In this document: in pieces, positions 11,259-19,132 of the stretch | Position numbering within the stretch: position 1 is the first letter of the stretch | Layout: the number at the start of each line of letters is the position of its first letter | Source: Veillonella atypica KON | Lineage (GTDB): Bacteria; Bacillota; Negativicutes; Veillonellales; Veillonellaceae | NCBI RefSeq assembly: GCF_002959915.1 | Contig: NZ_PPDE01000001.1 | Span: forward strand, 62,001-126,000 | Direction: 5' to 3' | Length of the DNA: 64,000 bases | The notes under the pieces: generated by a model | What the model was told of the DNA's origin: nothing | The model's database searches: none | What the model saw: the letters and a program-made list of their open reading frames with translations, nothing else | Translations under genes and position numbers: made by a program

Positions 11259-12524
11259 ATGAAATTACCTATCGCATTAGTATTAGCTGGATTGTCCATC
11301 GTATCTAGCGTTGCTTACGGAGCCTCTCCTGAACATGCTACGCCAAAGTCTATCGTAGCCTCGCAAGCAGATGCTCTTTCCGTATTGCCAGAGCAATATA
11401 AATCGTATGCTACTAAGATGAATACGGTTGTAAAGGATACGAAACACGGTTATACTTTCACCATTCCTTGGCGTGTAAATGATGGTGTTATGATTGATAT
11501 GGATGTACGGAGTGAAAGTGAACATATACAGGGGTATTCCTTTAATTTGTCTGGACCAAATCAAGACGACGCCTATACCGTGTCTTTTACAAAGAGAAAT
11601 AATACACCGCAAGGCAATGTGTCACAAAAGGTGTGGAATACAACATGGTATGATGTTCCAATTAAGGGTATGACGGATGAAGAATACCTTCGTATTTGGC
11701 GTCAACATAGTAATGTATTTGATACTAACGATATAGTGGGCGGATTCTTCCCTAAAAAGGGTGCACAAGCAGCACGCTGGAGCCGCACGACACCGAAGTC
11801 CTATGCAGAGATGACATCTACGGAAAAGGTTCATTCTATTTTTGAAGCTGAATTTATTATGGAAAAAGATCCAACGCATCGCTATAATCTTGTAAGTACG
11901 TATCCACCTATTCAGGCTAAATTTATGGAACAAGGTCTTATGGAAACGACAGTTCCTTCATTTTCTTTGTTAGATACTAAGAAGACTGGCTCTACATTAA
12001 ATAATGTTAAGAAACTATTGTCAGGTTCCAGTGATATCAATGTAGCAGAAGGTTTGAAATTCGTTAGTCCTAAAGGATTTTCACGCATTAATGACCCTAA
12101 AAAGATTACTTTCACAAAGGATAAGATTCGTCTCGACATAGAAAGTTTTTCTGTTCCTGTACAAGCGGTGAGCAGTGCTATGCCTACGATGATGGGCAAG
12201 CAGATGCTAGGTGACCAATACGTGAAATCTTTGGTGGATGTAAATAAGGCCACCATTGAACGATATGAAACACATATTATTGATGGTGCCGTTATGTTTT
12301 ATGTAGCTGGGACAATGAAGAATCCTGAAGTCGCAGATACGAATACGGCGGAAACTGTTACATTCGGAGCTACGATTATTCTTGGAAATAATGGCAATGT
12401 CGGTGTAGCTCGCATGATAGCACCAATTGGTACTGTATTGACTACACCTGAACTAATCGATATTTTAGATGGATTTAAGTTAACGAATTCTTTAAATATC
12501 AATAATTCGTCTCAAGTTCTTTAA
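11259..12524 (+). CDS. Secreted protein of unknown function
   Basis: A 421-residue protein, not recognised. It has a typical signal peptide (short K-containing N region, hydrophobic core, likely cleavage after the AYG-A region near residue 22). The mature part is hydrophilic with no further membrane segment or cysteine motif, so it is probably periplasmic. A segment near residues 340-400 (VMFYVAGTMKNP, GATIILGNNGNVGVARMIAP) looks like a two-sheet beta domain. AAAGGAA precedes the ATG by about 5 nt. It follows the ABC operon by 55 nt across a weak terminator. Confidence 0.6.
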   Translation: MKLPIALVLAGLSIVSSVAYGASPEHATPKSIVASQADALSVLPEQYKSYATKMNTVVKDTKHGYTFTIPWRVNDGVMIDMDVRSESEHIQGYSFNLSGPNQDDAYTVSFTKRNNTPQGNVSQKVWNTTWYDVPIKGMTDEEYLRIWRQHSNVFDTNDIVGGFFPKKGAQAARWSRTTPKSYAEMTSTEKVHSIFEAEFIMEKDPTHRYNLVSTYPPIQAKFMEQGLMETTVPSFSLLDTKKTGSTLNNVKKLLSGSSDINVAEGLKFVSPKGFSRINDPKKITFTKDKIRLDIESFSVPVQAVSSAMPTMMGKQMLGDQYVKSLVDVNKATIERYETHIIDGAVMFYVAGTMKNPEVADTNTAETVTFGATIILGNNGNVGVARMIAPIGTVLTTPELIDILDGFKLTNSLNINNSSQVL

Positions 12525-12665
12525 TCTGCAAAAAAATGTGCTATAATGTATATAAATCCTAATCAAAAAAAGAGGATTTTTCCTAATTCGTCTAGAATAT
12601 TATAAATAGACTAAACGATTTTTAATCATATCCCTTCATGGGGATTAGAAATAGGAGGGGTTAAT

Positions 12666-13112
12666 ATGGTTACCTACAAAACTATTGTCGTACCTACTGA
12701 TGGTTCTGAAAATGCTAAACGTGCACTAGAACATGCACTTGCAGTAGCAGATCGTAACAAAGCAGAATTGATTGTTGTTCATGTAGCAAATATTGTATCT
12801 GCTATTTCCAACTTTGATCAAACACCAATTTCTGGTGGCTATGTGTCTGAACAAATTGCAGAAGACATGGAAGAAACAGGTAAAGAAATTTTGAACGATG
12901 TAGTGAAAGAAATTCCTACAGGTGTTAAAGTTAAATCTGTATTTGAAGTTGGTTCCCCTGGCCCAGCATTGTTAGCTGTTGCTAAAAAATACAATGCTGA
13001 TCTTATCGTAATGGGTAGCCGTGGTCTTGGACCTTTGAAAGGTTTATTCATGGGTAGTGTAAGTAGCTATGTAACTAGTCATTCCTCTTGCCCAGTATTG
13101 GTCGTTAAATAA
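12666..13112 (+). CDS. Universal stress protein, UspA family
   Basis: A 148-residue single-domain Usp. It begins with the family start YKTIVVPTDGSENAKRALEHA, and the ATP-binding loop G-x2-G-x9-G-S is visible in the C-terminal third (MGSRGLGPLKGLFMGS). This type is the ATP-binding class. Cytoplasmic, probably a dimer; such proteins rise in stress and starvation. TAGGAGGGG precedes the ATG. It is monocistronic: about 140 nt of AT-rich upstream DNA and a strong terminator downstream. Confidence 0.93.
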   Translation: MVTYKTIVVPTDGSENAKRALEHALAVADRNKAELIVVHVANIVSAISNFDQTPISGGYVSEQIAEDMEETGKEILNDVVKEIPTGVKVKSVFEVGSPGPALLAVAKKYNADLIVMGSRGLGPLKGLFMGSVSSYVTSHSSCPVLVVK

Positions 13113-13125
13113 TATCATACAATTT

Positions 13126-13158
13126 AAAGGCTTTGTCATTGTGTACAAAGCCTTTTTT
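13126..13158 (+). terminator. Intrinsic terminator after the universal stress protein gene
   Basis: AAAGGCTTTGT pairs with ACAAAGCCTTT, followed by TTTT. Confidence 0.85.
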
Positions 13159-13235
13159 TGTATATAATAGATATCATAGAGATAGTATTTAAATTTAGAT
13201 AGATTATTAGTGTTAGTTTAAAAGAAAGGATCCCT

Positions 13236-13526
13236 ATGATCGACGGGAACGAATCATTGTTAAAGTTAGCAGAATTGTTTAAGATTCTTGGCGATCCAAC
13301 GCGCCTAAAGATTGTTGAGATACTGCTAGAAAATGAGATGTGTGTTAATCATATTGCAGAGACAATGGGCATGGGACAATCTGCTATTTCACATCAGTTG
13401 CGAGTATTGCGACAAGCTCGTCTTGTAACATATCGCAAGGAAGGGAAAACTGCATATTATTCTTTAAATGATGATCATGTAGAAGGCCTTGTACGAATGG
13501 GTATGGATCACGTATCACATCAATAG
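13236..13526 (+). CDS. ArsR/SmtB-family metalloregulator with a CzrA-like alpha5 site
   Basis: A 96-residue winged-helix repressor. It has the ArsR opening FKILGDPTRLKIVEIL and recognition helix QSAISHQLRVLRQA. The last helix carries D79-x-H81 and, 11 residues further, H92-x-x-H95. That is the spacing of the alpha5 Zn/Co sensor site of CzrA and SmtB, formed across the dimer. A single Cys in alpha3 (CVNH) does not make the arsenic CxC motif. Zinc or cobalt sensing is therefore likely (inference). No efflux pump is adjacent in this window, so its target is elsewhere or only itself. AAAGGA precedes ATG. Confidence 0.88.
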   Translation: MIDGNESLLKLAELFKILGDPTRLKIVEILLENEMCVNHIAETMGMGQSAISHQLRVLRQARLVTYRKEGKTAYYSLNDDHVEGLVRMGMDHVSHQ

Positions 13527-13574
13527 AGTACTGTACCTGGTCTATCACATTGCATTATATGAATTAGATACAAG

Positions 13575-13603
13575 AAAGGGAGCCTCTCGGGGCTCCCTTT
13601 TGA
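13575..13603. terminator. Intrinsic terminator between arsR-type gene and AEC transporter
   Basis: AAAGGGAGCC pairs with GGCTCCCTTT with TTTT on the plus side and an A-tract on the other, usable from both converging genes. Confidence 0.8.
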
Positions 13604-13614
13604 TGTATATATTT

Positions 13615-14604
13615 TTAGTATAATGGAAATATATAATAAGCGAATGTGATAAAGAGTGGCATGGTCACTGCCGATAATATGGTGGTACCCATTACGATTT
13701 GCGTAGCGTATTCTGGGTTGTTTTTCATTTCGATAGCGATGAGGGCCATGTTGATAGCCGTTGGTACGCTATAGGTAATGACGATTGTTTGTGCCGCAAT
13801 TGGATGCATAGGACCATAGAAGATAATAAATAGTATGGTCATAACAGCGGCTAATAGGGGACTTATGATAAGTCGTAATGCACTGGCTAACATGACGTCA
13901 GCTTTAAAGAAATTCAATGGGGTCCGGTTAATTTGTACCCCTAAGGCTATCATGGCTACACCAACGAAGGCGTTAGCAAAGATGTTGAGGGGAGCAAAGA
14001 AGAAGAGCCCGTGAAGATCAAATGGCAATAATTGGCATAGTAAGGCTAGTGGAATGGCGTATACCATGGGCATGTGGAATACGACATTTAGTGCATCTTT
14101 CGTACTCAATCGACCTGCACCTGCTTGATAGAATCCATAAGTATTGCTCGTAATAGTTTGAATAATCATGATAGATACTACACTCACGAGTCCTAAGTTG
14201 GCATAGGGCGTGGCCCCATCGATGACATATGGTACATTAGCAAATACAAAGATGGCAAGGGCAACCCCCATATTACCTACATTATTGAACATGACACAGT
14301 TTTTTAATGTTGCGATTTTAGCTACATCGTAACCCCGTATGCGCCCAATAATTTCAGAAATAATAGAGTTTAGTATGAGTACACACAGTGCACAGAAAAC
14401 AATTTCCAATGTACTTGAAGTGAATTTAGCCTCATACATCGCCCTAAATACGAAGGTGGGCAATAATATATAGAAATTAAGTTTGCTCAGTGTATATAAG
14501 TCAAGTTTAAATTTTTTATCTAATACAAATCCAACGCCTATAAGCATAAATATAGGAATCATGGAATTCATGAAGATATGGCCTATTAATATTAATAAAT
14601 TCAT
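13615..14604 (-). CDS. AEC-family transporter (auxin efflux carrier type)
   Basis: A 329-residue membrane protein with about ten hydrophobic segments split into two halves. Family features include the N-terminal PIFMLIGVGFVLDKK segment and the polar-interrupted helix NVGNMGVALAIF in the first half. Bacterial AEC proteins transport small organic acids such as malate or malonate; a malate role would suit a lactate/malate-using Veillonella, but the substrate is not shown. ATG at 14604 is preferred (TAGGTGAG upstream on the minus strand); a longer in-frame start adds 23 hydrophilic residues without a ribosome site. Divergent from modA. Confidence 0.82.
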   Translation of the reverse strand: MNLLILIGHIFMNSMIPIFMLIGVGFVLDKKFKLDLYTLSKLNFYILLPTFVFRAMYEAKFTSSTLEIVFCALCVLILNSIISEIIGRIRGYDVAKIATLKNCVMFNNVGNMGVALAIFVFANVPYVIDGATPYANLGLVSVVSIMIIQTITSNTYGFYQAGAGRLSTKDALNVVFHMPMVYAIPLALLCQLLPFDLHGLFFFAPLNIFANAFVGVAMIALGVQINRTPLNFFKADVMLASALRLIISPLLAAVMTILFIIFYGPMHPIAAQTIVITYSVPTAINMALIAIEMKNNPEYATQIVMGTTILSAVTMPLFITFAYYIFPLY

Positions 14605-14681
14605 GGTCTCACCTAGAGTTCTATAATATGTATAATTGTGATTACAATCATGGCATACTTCGGTTATAATCAATATACTAT

Positions 14682-14733
14682 GTTATATATATCATACATT
14701 TCATATATAGCTTATACCTGATTTCTTTATAAT
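14682..14733 (+). promoter_or_regulatory. modA promoter region with long inverted repeat
   Basis: GTTATATAT (14682-14690) and ATATATAGC (14703-14711) form an inverted repeat with a 12-nt spacer; the right arm lies where the -35 of a TATAAT at 14728-14733 would be. TATATA-rich dyads recall molybdate-regulator (ModE) sites but the spacing differs. Confidence 0.45.
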
Positions 14734-14816
14734 AGTATCATACCATAGGATGTAGTGTTTAGGTTTATATTTTTAAGCATTTATATGTATTAATTCCGTA
14801 GGGAGCAGGAGGTTGT

Positions 14817-15605
14817 ATGAGAAAAATTCTATTAGTTTTAATGAGTATTTGTATGCTTGTCTTTGTAGTCGGCTGTGGTAATGATGCAAGTAAAACTACG
14901 GATAGCGCAAAGCCAAGTACGTCTGAAAAGATTACAATTCAAGCGGCTGCTAGCCTTAAGGGGGCTCTTACTGAATTAGCAGATGCGTATAAGAAAGAGC
15001 ATAACTTAGCAGATGATCAAATCACAATTAACTTTGCTGGCTCTGGCACATTGCGTCAACAGATTGAACAAGGTGCACCTGCAAGCTTATTCATTTCTGC
15101 AGACGAAAAAAATATGAAGATGTTACAAGATAAAGATTTAGTAACAAATGTAAAACCATTTGTAACAAATGAACTCGTTCTTGTAGTTCCTAAAGGACAA
15201 CCTAAAATTGAGTTAGATCAAATCGCATCTGTAAAACGTATTGTTTTAGGTAATCCAGATACCGTACCCGCTGGTAACTATGGTAAGCAAGTACTAACAA
15301 AATTAGGTGTATGGGACCAAGTAGAACCTAATGTGGTATATGCTAAAGACGTTAAAGCTGTAACGGCTTCCATTAGCCAAGCAGCTGGTGATGCGGGCTT
15401 TATCTATAAGACGGATGCTATTGCAGCCGGTGATGCAGTTGAAATTGCTGCAGTAACACCTGCAGATTCTCATGATCCTGTTATATACCCTATCGGTATT
15501 ATTAAGAAATATGATAATGCTTTGGCTCAAGATTTCTATACATACGTAATGAGCCCAGAGGGCCAAAAAGTATTGGAAAAATATGGGTTCTCTACGACTA
15601 AATAA
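14817..15605 (+). CDS. modA: Molybdate ABC transporter, substrate-binding lipoprotein ModA
   Basis: A 262-residue lipoprotein that captures molybdate (or tungstate) outside the inner membrane. The lipobox is VVGC with Cys20. The mature protein begins with IQAAASLKGALTELADAY, the ModA signature around the oxyanion-binding serine, and includes FAGSGTLRQQIEQGAPA and the ISADEKNM segment. Length matches ModA. GGAGCAGGAGG precedes ATG. A terminator-like hairpin separates it from modB, which could let ModA be made in excess of the permease. Confidence 0.95.
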   Translation: MRKILLVLMSICMLVFVVGCGNDASKTTDSAKPSTSEKITIQAAASLKGALTELADAYKKEHNLADDQITINFAGSGTLRQQIEQGAPASLFISADEKNMKMLQDKDLVTNVKPFVTNELVLVVPKGQPKIELDQIASVKRIVLGNPDTVPAGNYGKQVLTKLGVWDQVEPNVVYAKDVKAVTASISQAAGDAGFIYKTDAIAAGDAVEIAAVTPADSHDPVIYPIGIIKKYDNALAQDFYTYVMSPEGQKVLEKYGFSTTK

Positions 15606-15611
15606 GAATTT

Positions 15612-15640
15612 AACGCTAGCTTTTAGGGCTAGCGTTTTCT
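15612..15640 (+). terminator. Hairpin between modA and modB
   Basis: AACGCTAGC pairs with GCTAGCGTT, followed by TTCTT. Because modB and modC follow on the same strand, it is probably a partial terminator. Confidence 0.65.
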
Positions 15641-15703
15641 TATGATACAATAGAGTTATAATTTATTATTCGGCAGAGATTCGGAAAAGAAAGGAGGCCC
15701 GAT

Positions 15704-16372
15704 ATGAGTCCATTTTGGTTGTCATTGTGGGTGGCGAGTTTAGCTCTAGTTATTGTTATATTGACTGGCTTAGCTGCTTGTTACTGGATGAATCGATGTA
15801 AGTGGAGTGGTATCGCTATTCTAGATGCCCTAATAACATTGCCGCTCGTATTGCCTCCAGTAGTAGTTGGCTTTGCTTTGCTTATGGTATTTACACCGGG
15901 CTATGCATTCGGCGCTTGGTTAGAATCACATGGTTTAGGCGTCGTATTTACTGCAGCAGGTGCCGTTGTGGCCTCTTCTGTTATTGCCTTTCCTTTGTTT
16001 TATCAAACGGTGCGGTCCGCATTGCAGTCTGTAGACCATAATATGGAAGACGTAGCACGTACATTAGGTGCTTCAGAGCTGCGCATATTTTTTACAATCT
16101 CTGTACCATTGGCATGGAAGGGGATTTTAACGGGGAGCATATTGGCATTTTGTCGTGCTATGGGTGAGTTCGGTGCTACCATATTAATCGCAGGTAATAT
16201 TCCTAAAATTACTCGTACCATGCCACTTGCTATCTATTCCTATGTAGAGGCAGGACAGTACATGGATGCCTTTGAACTCGTTATTTACATTTGTGTGCTT
16301 ACATTAGCGCTATTGAGTGGGATTCACATCCTTACAAAAGGATCCTTGTTCCGCAATTTAGGGCGTAATTAG
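15704..16372 (+). CDS. modB: Molybdate ABC transporter, permease ModB
   Basis: A 222-residue inner-membrane permease with about five membrane segments. The ATPase-contact EAA loop is EDVARTLGASELRIFF near residue 115-130, followed by PLAWKGI. The LPLVLPPVVVGF segment is typical of ModB/CysW permeases. Probably a homodimer with two ModC. AAAGGAGG lies about 8 nt before ATG. Eight nucleotides separate it from modC. Confidence 0.94.
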   Translation: MSPFWLSLWVASLALVIVILTGLAACYWMNRCKWSGIAILDALITLPLVLPPVVVGFALLMVFTPGYAFGAWLESHGLGVVFTAAGAVVASSVIAFPLFYQTVRSALQSVDHNMEDVARTLGASELRIFFTISVPLAWKGILTGSILAFCRAMGEFGATILIAGNIPKITRTMPLAIYSYVEAGQYMDAFELVIYICVLTLALLSGIHILTKGSLFRNLGRN

Positions 16373-16380
16373 GAGGGACT

Positions 16381-17010
16381 ATGATTACATTTTCTTTTAC
16401 CATAGCAAGACCTTCTATGATTGTGAAAGCCGATGGTACTTTAGCTTCAGGAATTACGGTGTTAACCGGTTCATCTGGAAGTGGTAAAAGTACGTTTATT
16501 AAATGTATTGCAGGGTTAGTGAAACCTACAACTGGTATCATTCGATGCGATGAACGAACATGGGTTGACCGAGATCAAAATATATGGGTGCCAGCTCAAG
16601 AGCGTCAGGTAGGATATATGCCACAAGGCAATATCGTATTTCCTCATTTATCCGTGGAACACAATATTACATATAGTAAACGAGGCACACCTGATATGTG
16701 TGATTCTCTATTAAAACGTTTAGGATTAGAAAAATACCGTAACACTAAGGCTGGGCGCTTATCTGGTGGTGAACAACAACGTGTGGCTTTAGGTCGTGCA
16801 CTCTATTCAAAACCAACTATATTGCTTCTTGATGAACCTTTATCTGCATTAGATTGGAACCTTCGGAAACAAGTGCGTGAGGATCTTGTTTCCATCATTC
16901 GTGAATGGGACGTACCTTGTGTATGGGTGACCCATGATGAAAGTGAAGCTGATGCAGTTGGTGATAGACACTGGATCTGTGAAGACGGACAAATTATTAT
17001 ACCTGAGTAG
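16381..17010 (+). CDS. modC: Molybdate ABC transporter, ATPase ModC (short form)
   Basis: A 209-residue ATPase: Walker A GSSGSGKST (30-38), signature LSGGEQ (127-132), Walker B ILLLDEP, and a VTHDE switch histidine. It lacks the C-terminal regulatory MOP/TOBE domain found in E. coli ModC (about 350 residues), so the inhibitory molybdate-binding module is absent. Assignment to molybdate rests on the modA and modB genes upstream. AGGAGGG lies directly before ATG. A hairpin shared with the convergent cytX follows. Confidence 0.92.
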   Translation: MITFSFTIARPSMIVKADGTLASGITVLTGSSGSGKSTFIKCIAGLVKPTTGIIRCDERTWVDRDQNIWVPAQERQVGYMPQGNIVFPHLSVEHNITYSKRGTPDMCDSLLKRLGLEKYRNTKAGRLSGGEQQRVALGRALYSKPTILLLDEPLSALDWNLRKQVREDLVSIIREWDVPCVWVTHDESEADAVGDRHWICEDGQIIIPE

Positions 17011-17012
17011 TA

Positions 17013-17055
17013 AAACACCTTCATAAGCATGATTGCTTACGAAGGTGTTTTTGTT
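17013..17055. terminator. Bidirectional terminator between modC and cytX
   Basis: AAACACCTTC pairs with GAAGGTGTTT, continued inward by TAAGC/GCTTA across one mismatch; T-runs on both strands. Confidence 0.85.
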
Positions 17056-18255
17056 TTAGTGTTGTTTTATTTCGACAGATGAGTTTTCTGTATGACTTAT
17101 GAAGCCAACGATAGCTGTAACGACAAATGCCATTGTAAAGGCTGGTAATGTAGCACCTATTGTGCTTTCACTATGTAACATATAGTGGTATAAACCAACG
17201 GATACGGCCCAAATAAGACCTCGTACGAGATAAGCGGATAATGTTTGTACTTGTTGGCGATTGATAAAGTAGTCCGCCAATAAGATGGCAATCATCGGTG
17301 CAAATACAGAGCCGATGAGGTATAGAAAGTCTGTAATATCATCCATTGGATATAGAATGGCAGCGATGGTGCCGATAATAGTTACGATGACGGCGATGCC
17401 TTTACTAGATGCACTGTTATAGATGGTAGTACTAGATACGCCTGCAGAGTAAGCGTCCATAAAGGTTGTAGTTACGGTAGAGAAAATAATAACGATGAGG
17501 CCCGCAAGACCGAGGCCTGCATTCATCATGATCGTAATGATGGAGTCGCCGCCGCCAAAGATAGCGGCACTAAGACCTAAGGTGTACATAACGATACTTG
17601 TTACAGTGTAGACTGTAGCACTTGTAAGTGATGCGGAGAAAGGTTTTTTACTTTCACGGGTGTAATCACTGATGAGAGGTAGCCAAGATAGTGGCATGGC
17701 GATAGATAATTCAAGAGCAGCGATGAAACTCATGTTTCCACTAGTTAGAATGATACCTTCATTAGGCCATTGTGATATCATGTGAGCGCCCATGTAGAGT
17801 GTGAGACCTAACAATAGAACTGATACGATAGCTTGAATATAGCCCGTATTGTGGAGGCCGATGAAAAGCCACAAGATGACAAGCGCGCCAATAGCTATCG
17901 TCCAAATTATAGGAGATAGAGGTGCTAGTTCTTGTAAGGCTAGCATAGCATCGTAGATCATGATGCTAGTCCAGCCGATAAGTTGAAGCATATTTAAAAA
18001 GGCAAAGCCTTTAGCCCCTAGTGGGCCAAAGCTGAAGGCGGTAGTATTCATACTGCCTTGCCGCAAACGTCCACCGATAAGGCCAGCCCCAAAGAGCAGT
18101 ATGCCGCCGATGATATGTCCTAAGATGATGGCATATAGACCTTGGGTGAGTCCTAAGGGGGCCAGATAGGTTCCTGTCATAATTTCCGCTATAGATAGAG
18201 CGGCACCAAACCATATCATGGCGAACTGTGGTTGTGTAATGTATGTGTCTTTCAT
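17056..18255 (-). CDS. cytX: Purine-cytosine permease-like transporter, probable HMP importer CytX
   Basis: A 399-residue NCS1-family permease with about twelve membrane segments. The start chosen is ATG at 18255, with AAGGAGG 6 nt upstream on the minus strand; the longer in-frame start 14 codons upstream lies before that site. A TPP riboswitch and a terminator hairpin precede it, so the gene is shut by thiamine pyrophosphate. Among NCS1 proteins, riboswitch-controlled members (CytX) are predicted importers of the hydroxymethylpyrimidine (HMP) precursor. That fits the adjacent divergent thiW-thiD-thiM/E operon. Substrate is inferred from regulation and context, not motifs. Confidence 0.85.
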   Translation of the reverse strand: MKDTYITQPQFAMIWFGAALSIAEIMTGTYLAPLGLTQGLYAIILGHIIGGILLFGAGLIGGRLRQGSMNTTAFSFGPLGAKGFAFLNMLQLIGWTSIMIYDAMLALQELAPLSPIIWTIAIGALVILWLFIGLHNTGYIQAIVSVLLLGLTLYMGAHMISQWPNEGIILTSGNMSFIAALELSIAMPLSWLPLISDYTRESKKPFSASLTSATVYTVTSIVMYTLGLSAAIFGGGDSIITIMMNAGLGLAGLIVIIFSTVTTTFMDAYSAGVSSTTIYNSASSKGIAVIVTIIGTIAAILYPMDDITDFLYLIGSVFAPMIAILLADYFINRQQVQTLSAYLVRGLIWAVSVGLYHYMLHSESTIGATLPAFTMAFVVTAIVGFISHTENSSVEIKQH

Positions 18256-18280
18256 ACGTCCTCCTTGCCAGGAAGTCATA

Positions 18281-18310
18281 GAAAAAGCCGAGTTCATAGG
18301 AACTCGGCTA
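18281..18310 (-). terminator. Riboswitch-controlled terminator upstream of cytX
   Basis: On the minus strand AGCCGAGTT pairs with AACTCGGCT followed by TTTTTC, between the TPP aptamer and the ribosome site. This is the off-state expression platform for transcription attenuation. Confidence 0.85.
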
Positions 18311-18321
18311 TTAATCCTCTA

Positions 18322-18406
18322 TGTTCCCTACGTTGGCATTATCCAAATCAGGTTATGGGTTAAAGCATTAGCTTACTCTCAGCCCACTCATGTGAGCACC
18401 CCGTTA
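18322..18406 (-). ncRNA. TPP riboswitch controlling cytX
   Basis: Read on the minus strand: GGGGTGC, GGCTGAGAG, a variable P3 arm, ACCC, then CCTGATTTGGATAATGCC and GTAGGGAA. These are the conserved THI-element blocks in the right order. It binds thiamine pyrophosphate; a terminator follows, so control is transcriptional. Confidence 0.95.
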
Positions 18407-18500
18407 TGGCTTCATTATAGGCTGTTAAGAGAACCCCGTCAATTATTTTCTTGCATAGATTGTATAATGATGTTATAACTAGAGTATAAAAATATATTGC

Positions 18501-18582
18501 CACTAGGGGTGCTTATGCTGAGATTGACCATTCAAAACCCTAGACCTGATCCAGATAATACTGGCGTAGGAAAGTGGAGTGC
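18501..18582 (+). ncRNA. TPP riboswitch controlling thiW-thiD-thiM/thiE
   Basis: CTAGGGGTGC, TGCTGAGA, ACCCTAG, ACCTGATCCAGATAATACTGG and CGTAGGAAAG appear in order, matching the TPP aptamer. It is followed by an intrinsic terminator and then thiW. It sits back to back with the cytX riboswitch on the opposite strand, about 95 nt apart, so the two promoters lie between the aptamers. Confidence 0.95.
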
Positions 18583-18601
18583 AACATAATACTAAACTAT
18601 T

Positions 18602-18636
18602 ACGAGACCATTCCATTGGGAGTGGTCTCGTTTTTA
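18602..18636 (+). terminator. Riboswitch-controlled terminator upstream of thiW
   Basis: ACGAGACCA pairs with TGGTCTCGT, followed by TTTTTAT, 20 nt downstream of the aptamer: the expression platform. Confidence 0.85.
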
Positions 18637-18652
18637 TATGTTTGGAGGTATT

Positions 18653-19132
18653 ATGAAAAAATTAATTATTGCTAGCATATGTGTGGCCTTAGGCGTAGTG
18701 TTATCTACTACATCAATTCCCGTTGGTCCAGCTCGTATTTTTCCGTTTCAACATATGATTAATGTAATTTTAGCCGTTGTAGTAGGAGCGAGATTCTCCG
18801 TAGGTGCTGCCTTTAGTACATCTTGTTTGCGTAATGTATTGGCACTAGGTTCTCCTTTAGCCTTTCCTGGCAGCATGATTGGCGCTTGGTTATCTGCGTA
18901 TTTATATAAAAAATACAACGCCATCTGGGTGGCAACTTTAGGCGAGATTATCGGTACAGGCCTTATTGGTGCTTTTGTAAGCTATCCAATAGCCAATTTC
19001 TTGTTAGGTAAACCATTGGCTCTCTTGACCTTGATTACCTCTTTCTCTATGAGCTCTGTTACAGGTGCTTGTATTGGTTTTATCGTATTACAAATTTTAT
19101 CTCGTCGTCATCTATTACATAAGGAGGCATAA
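18653..19132 (+). CDS. thiW: ThiW, thiazole-specific ECF-type transport subunit
   Basis: A 159-residue membrane protein with five to six hydrophobic segments and the family stretch FPFQHMINVILAVVVGARF. ThiW proteins are substrate-binding (S) subunits of energy-coupling-factor transporters, predicted to take up the thiazole moiety of thiamine. The shared ECF ATPase and T subunit are not in this window. ATG at 18653 is chosen because TTTGGAGG lies 6 nt upstream; an in-frame ATG at 18638 precedes that site. The stop overlaps the thiD start (TAATG). Controlled by the TPP riboswitch. Confidence 0.93.
   Translation: MKKLIIASICVALGVVLSTTSIPVGPARIFPFQHMINVILAVVVGARFSVGAAFSTSCLRNVLALGSPLAFPGSMIGAWLSAYLYKKYNAIWVATLGEIIGTGLIGAFVSYPIANFLLGKPLALLTLITSFSMSSVTGACIGFIVLQILSRRHLLHKEA

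Noticed and set aside
12525-12665. Riboswitch in front of the universal stress protein gene
   Set aside because: A TATAAT (12542-12547) and a small ATCCC/GGGAT hairpin are present, but nothing matches a known aptamer.
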